7,957 nucleotides of DNA from Clostridiaceae bacterium. Its GTDB lineage: Bacteria; Bacillota; Clostridia; Oscillospirales; Acutalibacteraceae. The notes beneath the pieces were generated by a model. It was not told where the DNA came from and made no database searches. It was given only the letters and a program-made list of their open reading frames with translations. A program made the position numbers and the translations under genes. This document shows, one piece after another, positions 7,080 to 7,957 of this stretch. Numbering within the stretch: position 1 is the stretch's first letter; each line of letters opens with the position of its first letter. Where the stretch lies: the NCBI GenBank assembly GCA_016295895.1, contig JAEDKI010000087.1, positions 1 through 7,957 of the forward strand, given 5' to 3'.

Positions 7080-7493
7080 GTGAAAAGAATAATTTCGGCA
7101 GTTCTGAGCGCTCTGCTTTTGCTTTCGCTGTGTTCATGCGCCCCGCAGGCGGGAGAATTGGAGCAAAGCCCCGAAGCGATTGCGCAGAGCGAGATTATCG
7201 GAACGCTCGGCAGAACAATCAAAGACAGCCGCATTGTTGCCTACAGCGACGAAAACGACTATGTCAAATATATTGTCGTTTATTATGAAAACGGCAAAAA
7301 GACCGATGAGGAAACGCATTATTTCTATAACAACGATCTTGCTTTTGACAGAGACAAGCCCGGCTTTGAGGGCGAAACAGAGCTTGTTGTTGAGGACGAA
7401 AAGCGTTATATCAGCTTCAAGAGCAACGAAGCCGTCGGCGGAAGCTACTCCGAGGACAGAAAAATAATCGAACAAAGCTACAAGATAAAATAA
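7080..7493 (+). CDS. Putative lipoprotein, function unknown
   Basis: This encodes 137 residues starting with GTG, one base after the GH127 stop. The ribosome binding site AAGGG (7066-7070) lies inside the end of the GH127 gene, so translation is probably coupled. The N-terminus is a lipoprotein signal peptide: KR at 2-3, hydrophobic 4-17, and lipobox LCSC with the acylated Cys at 20. The mature part (about 117 residues) is acidic and rich in Tyr and alternating polar/aromatic residues (62-85, 108-114), suggesting a small beta-rich domain held on the outer face of the membrane. I recognise no family. It is the last gene of the operon; a hairpin terminator begins within three bases of its stop. 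A link to sugar binding through its GH127 neighbour is possible, but nothing in the sequence shows it. Confidence 0.85.
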   Translation: MKRIISAVLSALLLLSLCSCAPQAGELEQSPEAIAQSEIIGTLGRTIKDSRIVAYSDENDYVKYIVVYYENGKKTDEETHYFYNNDLAFDRDKPGFEGETELVVEDEKRYISFKSNEAVGGSYSEDRKIIEQSYKIK

Positions 7494-7495
7494 CA

Positions 7496-7541
7496 AAAAG
7501 GAACCGTGATTTTTGAAAGCTTCACGGTTCCTTTTAAATTT
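7496..7541. terminator. Intrinsic terminator of the gltX operon
   Basis: A perfect 14-bp inverted repeat pairs AAAAGGAACCGTGA (7496-7509) with 7522-7535 across a 12-base loop. The right arm ends in TTTT and is followed by AAATTTA. It begins two bases after the lipoprotein stop codon. The A-rich left and T-rich right arms could act in both directions, but no minus-strand gene approaches it. Confidence 0.85.
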
Positions 7542-7591
7542 ACTTTTCGTTTATGAATAAGCGGATACATTTTGCTAAAAATATATGCAAC

Positions 7592-7627
7592 CGGGAGTAT
7601 TTCCCGATCAGAAACGCTGTTTGCGTT
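7592..7627 (+). other. Leader with two small hairpins before the small lipoprotein gene
   Basis: CGGGA/TCCCG (7592-7596/7602-7606) and AACGC/GCGTT (7613-7617/7623-7627) each close a five-base loop. The second ends only three bases before the ribosome binding site region (from 7631). GCAA (7587-7590) could alternatively pair with TTGC (7621-7624), giving a competing fold. No known riboswitch core was recognised, and no convincing -35/-10 pair was found in 7542-7591. Confidence 0.3.
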
Positions 7628-7645
7628 AAAAAGGAGCATATTATA

Positions 7646-7885
7646 ATGAAAAAGATATTAGCTGCCGTATCCGTCGCCGTTATTCTTATTTCGGCGCTTC
7701 TTGTCGGCTGTAACGGCTCTGATGCCGGCAAGGTTACAGATAACGGCACTCCCGTTATGACAACGGACTCGGTCATCCCCGAAATCAGCTCGGAGCTGAA
7801 TAACGGAAGCTCGGTTCTGACTCCCGAAGGCTCAACCGATAACGGCAGTTCCTCTGCTGTTTCCGACCTTTCAACAACCGATTAA
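7646..7885 (+). CDS. Small Ser/Thr/Asn-rich lipoprotein
   Basis: This encodes a 79-residue protein. AAGGAG (7631-7636) precedes ATG 7646 by nine bases. An in-frame ATG at 7553 has no ribosome binding site and would add 31 residues ahead of the signal peptide, so it is rejected. The N-terminus is a clear lipoprotein signal: KK at 2-3, hydrophobic 4-20, and lipobox LVGC with Cys at 22. The remaining 57 residues after Cys22 are low-complexity, rich in Ser, Thr, Asn, Asp and Gly, with a loosely repeated D/N-N-G-S/T unit (32-35, 52-55, 65-68). They look disordered and contain no recognisable domain. It may be a short surface tether or stalk-like lipoprotein; the function is unknown. It has its own leader and lies between two terminators, so it is probably a single-gene transcript. 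Confidence 0.75.
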   Translation: MKKILAAVSVAVILISALLVGCNGSDAGKVTDNGTPVMTTDSVIPEISSELNNGSSVLTPEGSTDNGSSSAVSDLSTTD

Positions 7886-7890
7886 AACCG

Positions 7891-7932
7891 AAAAGCGGCT
7901 GAGAACCAAGCTCAGCCGCTTTTGACTTTTTT
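7891..7932. terminator. Bidirectional intrinsic terminator
   Basis: A perfect 13-bp stem pairs AAAAGCGGCTGAG (7891-7903) with 7911-7923 across a 7-base loop. A T6 run follows at 7927-7932 on the plus strand. On the minus strand the stem is followed by TTTT within the arm, then CGGTTTTAAT. It ends the small lipoprotein gene and could also serve a convergent minus-strand gene at the right edge. Confidence 0.85.
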
Positions 7933-7957
7933 ATTTTGCTTTCGGAAGTGCGATTGT
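7931..7957 (-). CDS. Possible 3' end of a convergent gene, cut by the window edge
   Basis: On the minus strand, an open frame enters from the right edge and reads TIALPKAK before TAA (7933-7931). It ends just before a symmetrical terminator, which is the usual layout for convergent genes. Eight codons are far too few to name a product or to prove coding, so this rests on context only. Confidence 0.3.
   Translation of the reverse strand, partial: TIALPKAK

Noticed and set aside
6449..7234. Minus-strand open frame (261 codons) opposite the end of GH127 and the lipoprotein gene
   Set aside because: It is antisense to confidently assigned coding sequence and spans a gene boundary. No family features are visible.
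1..7957. CRISPR array, insertion sequence, tRNA or rRNA
   Set aside because: No regularly spaced direct repeats, transposase motifs, tRNA T-loop/CCA patterns or rRNA-like stretches were seen on either strand.

Overview
The window looks like chromosomal DNA of an anaerobic, probably endospore-forming Firmicute of the class Clostridia (Oscillospiraceae/Ruminococcaceae-like). This is inferred from four things: a SpoIIQ-like LytM protein, strong AAGGAG-type ribosome binding sites with several TTG/GTG starts, a long-form glutamyl-tRNA synthetase, and two lipoproteins with Gram-positive-style signal peptides. No mobile element, CRISPR array, tRNA or rRNA is visible, and no frameshift was found in the main genes.

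Layout. Bases 1-276 are non-coding but rich in inverted repeats. They end in a strong hairpin plus T-run that reads as a plus-strand terminator. A minus-strand gene follows (stop at 277) for a one-pass membrane M23/LytM protein most like SpoIIQ. A 216-base divergent intergenic region carries a sigma-A-like promoter driving a tightly packed plus-strand operon: gltX (glutamyl-tRNA synthetase), glnS (glutaminyl-tRNA synthetase), a four-helix membrane protein of unknown function, a GH127 beta-L-arabinofuranosidase and a 137-residue lipoprotein. The gaps are 20, 23, 15 and 1 bases. A perfect 14-bp hairpin terminator at about 7496-7535 closes it. A separate small gene follows, encoding a 79-residue Ser/Thr/Asn-rich lipoprotein with a leader of two small hairpins. 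It ends at a 13-bp terminator that also suits a convergent gene whose last codons may enter at the right edge.

How the genes fit together. gltX and glnS form a direct pair supplying Glu-tRNA(Glu) and Gln-tRNA(Gln), so this organism need not depend on transamidation for glutamine. The three downstream genes have no obvious link to tRNA charging. The GH127 enzyme keeps every catalytic and zinc-binding residue of the characterised family member HypBA1 and has no signal peptide, so it should act in the cytoplasm on imported arabinofuranosides. The membrane protein and lipoprotein around it cannot be assigned from sequence alone. Nothing here is clearly a new biological system. The best leads are the structured non-coding segment at the left edge and the unexplained membrane protein/GH127/lipoprotein tail of the synthetase operon.
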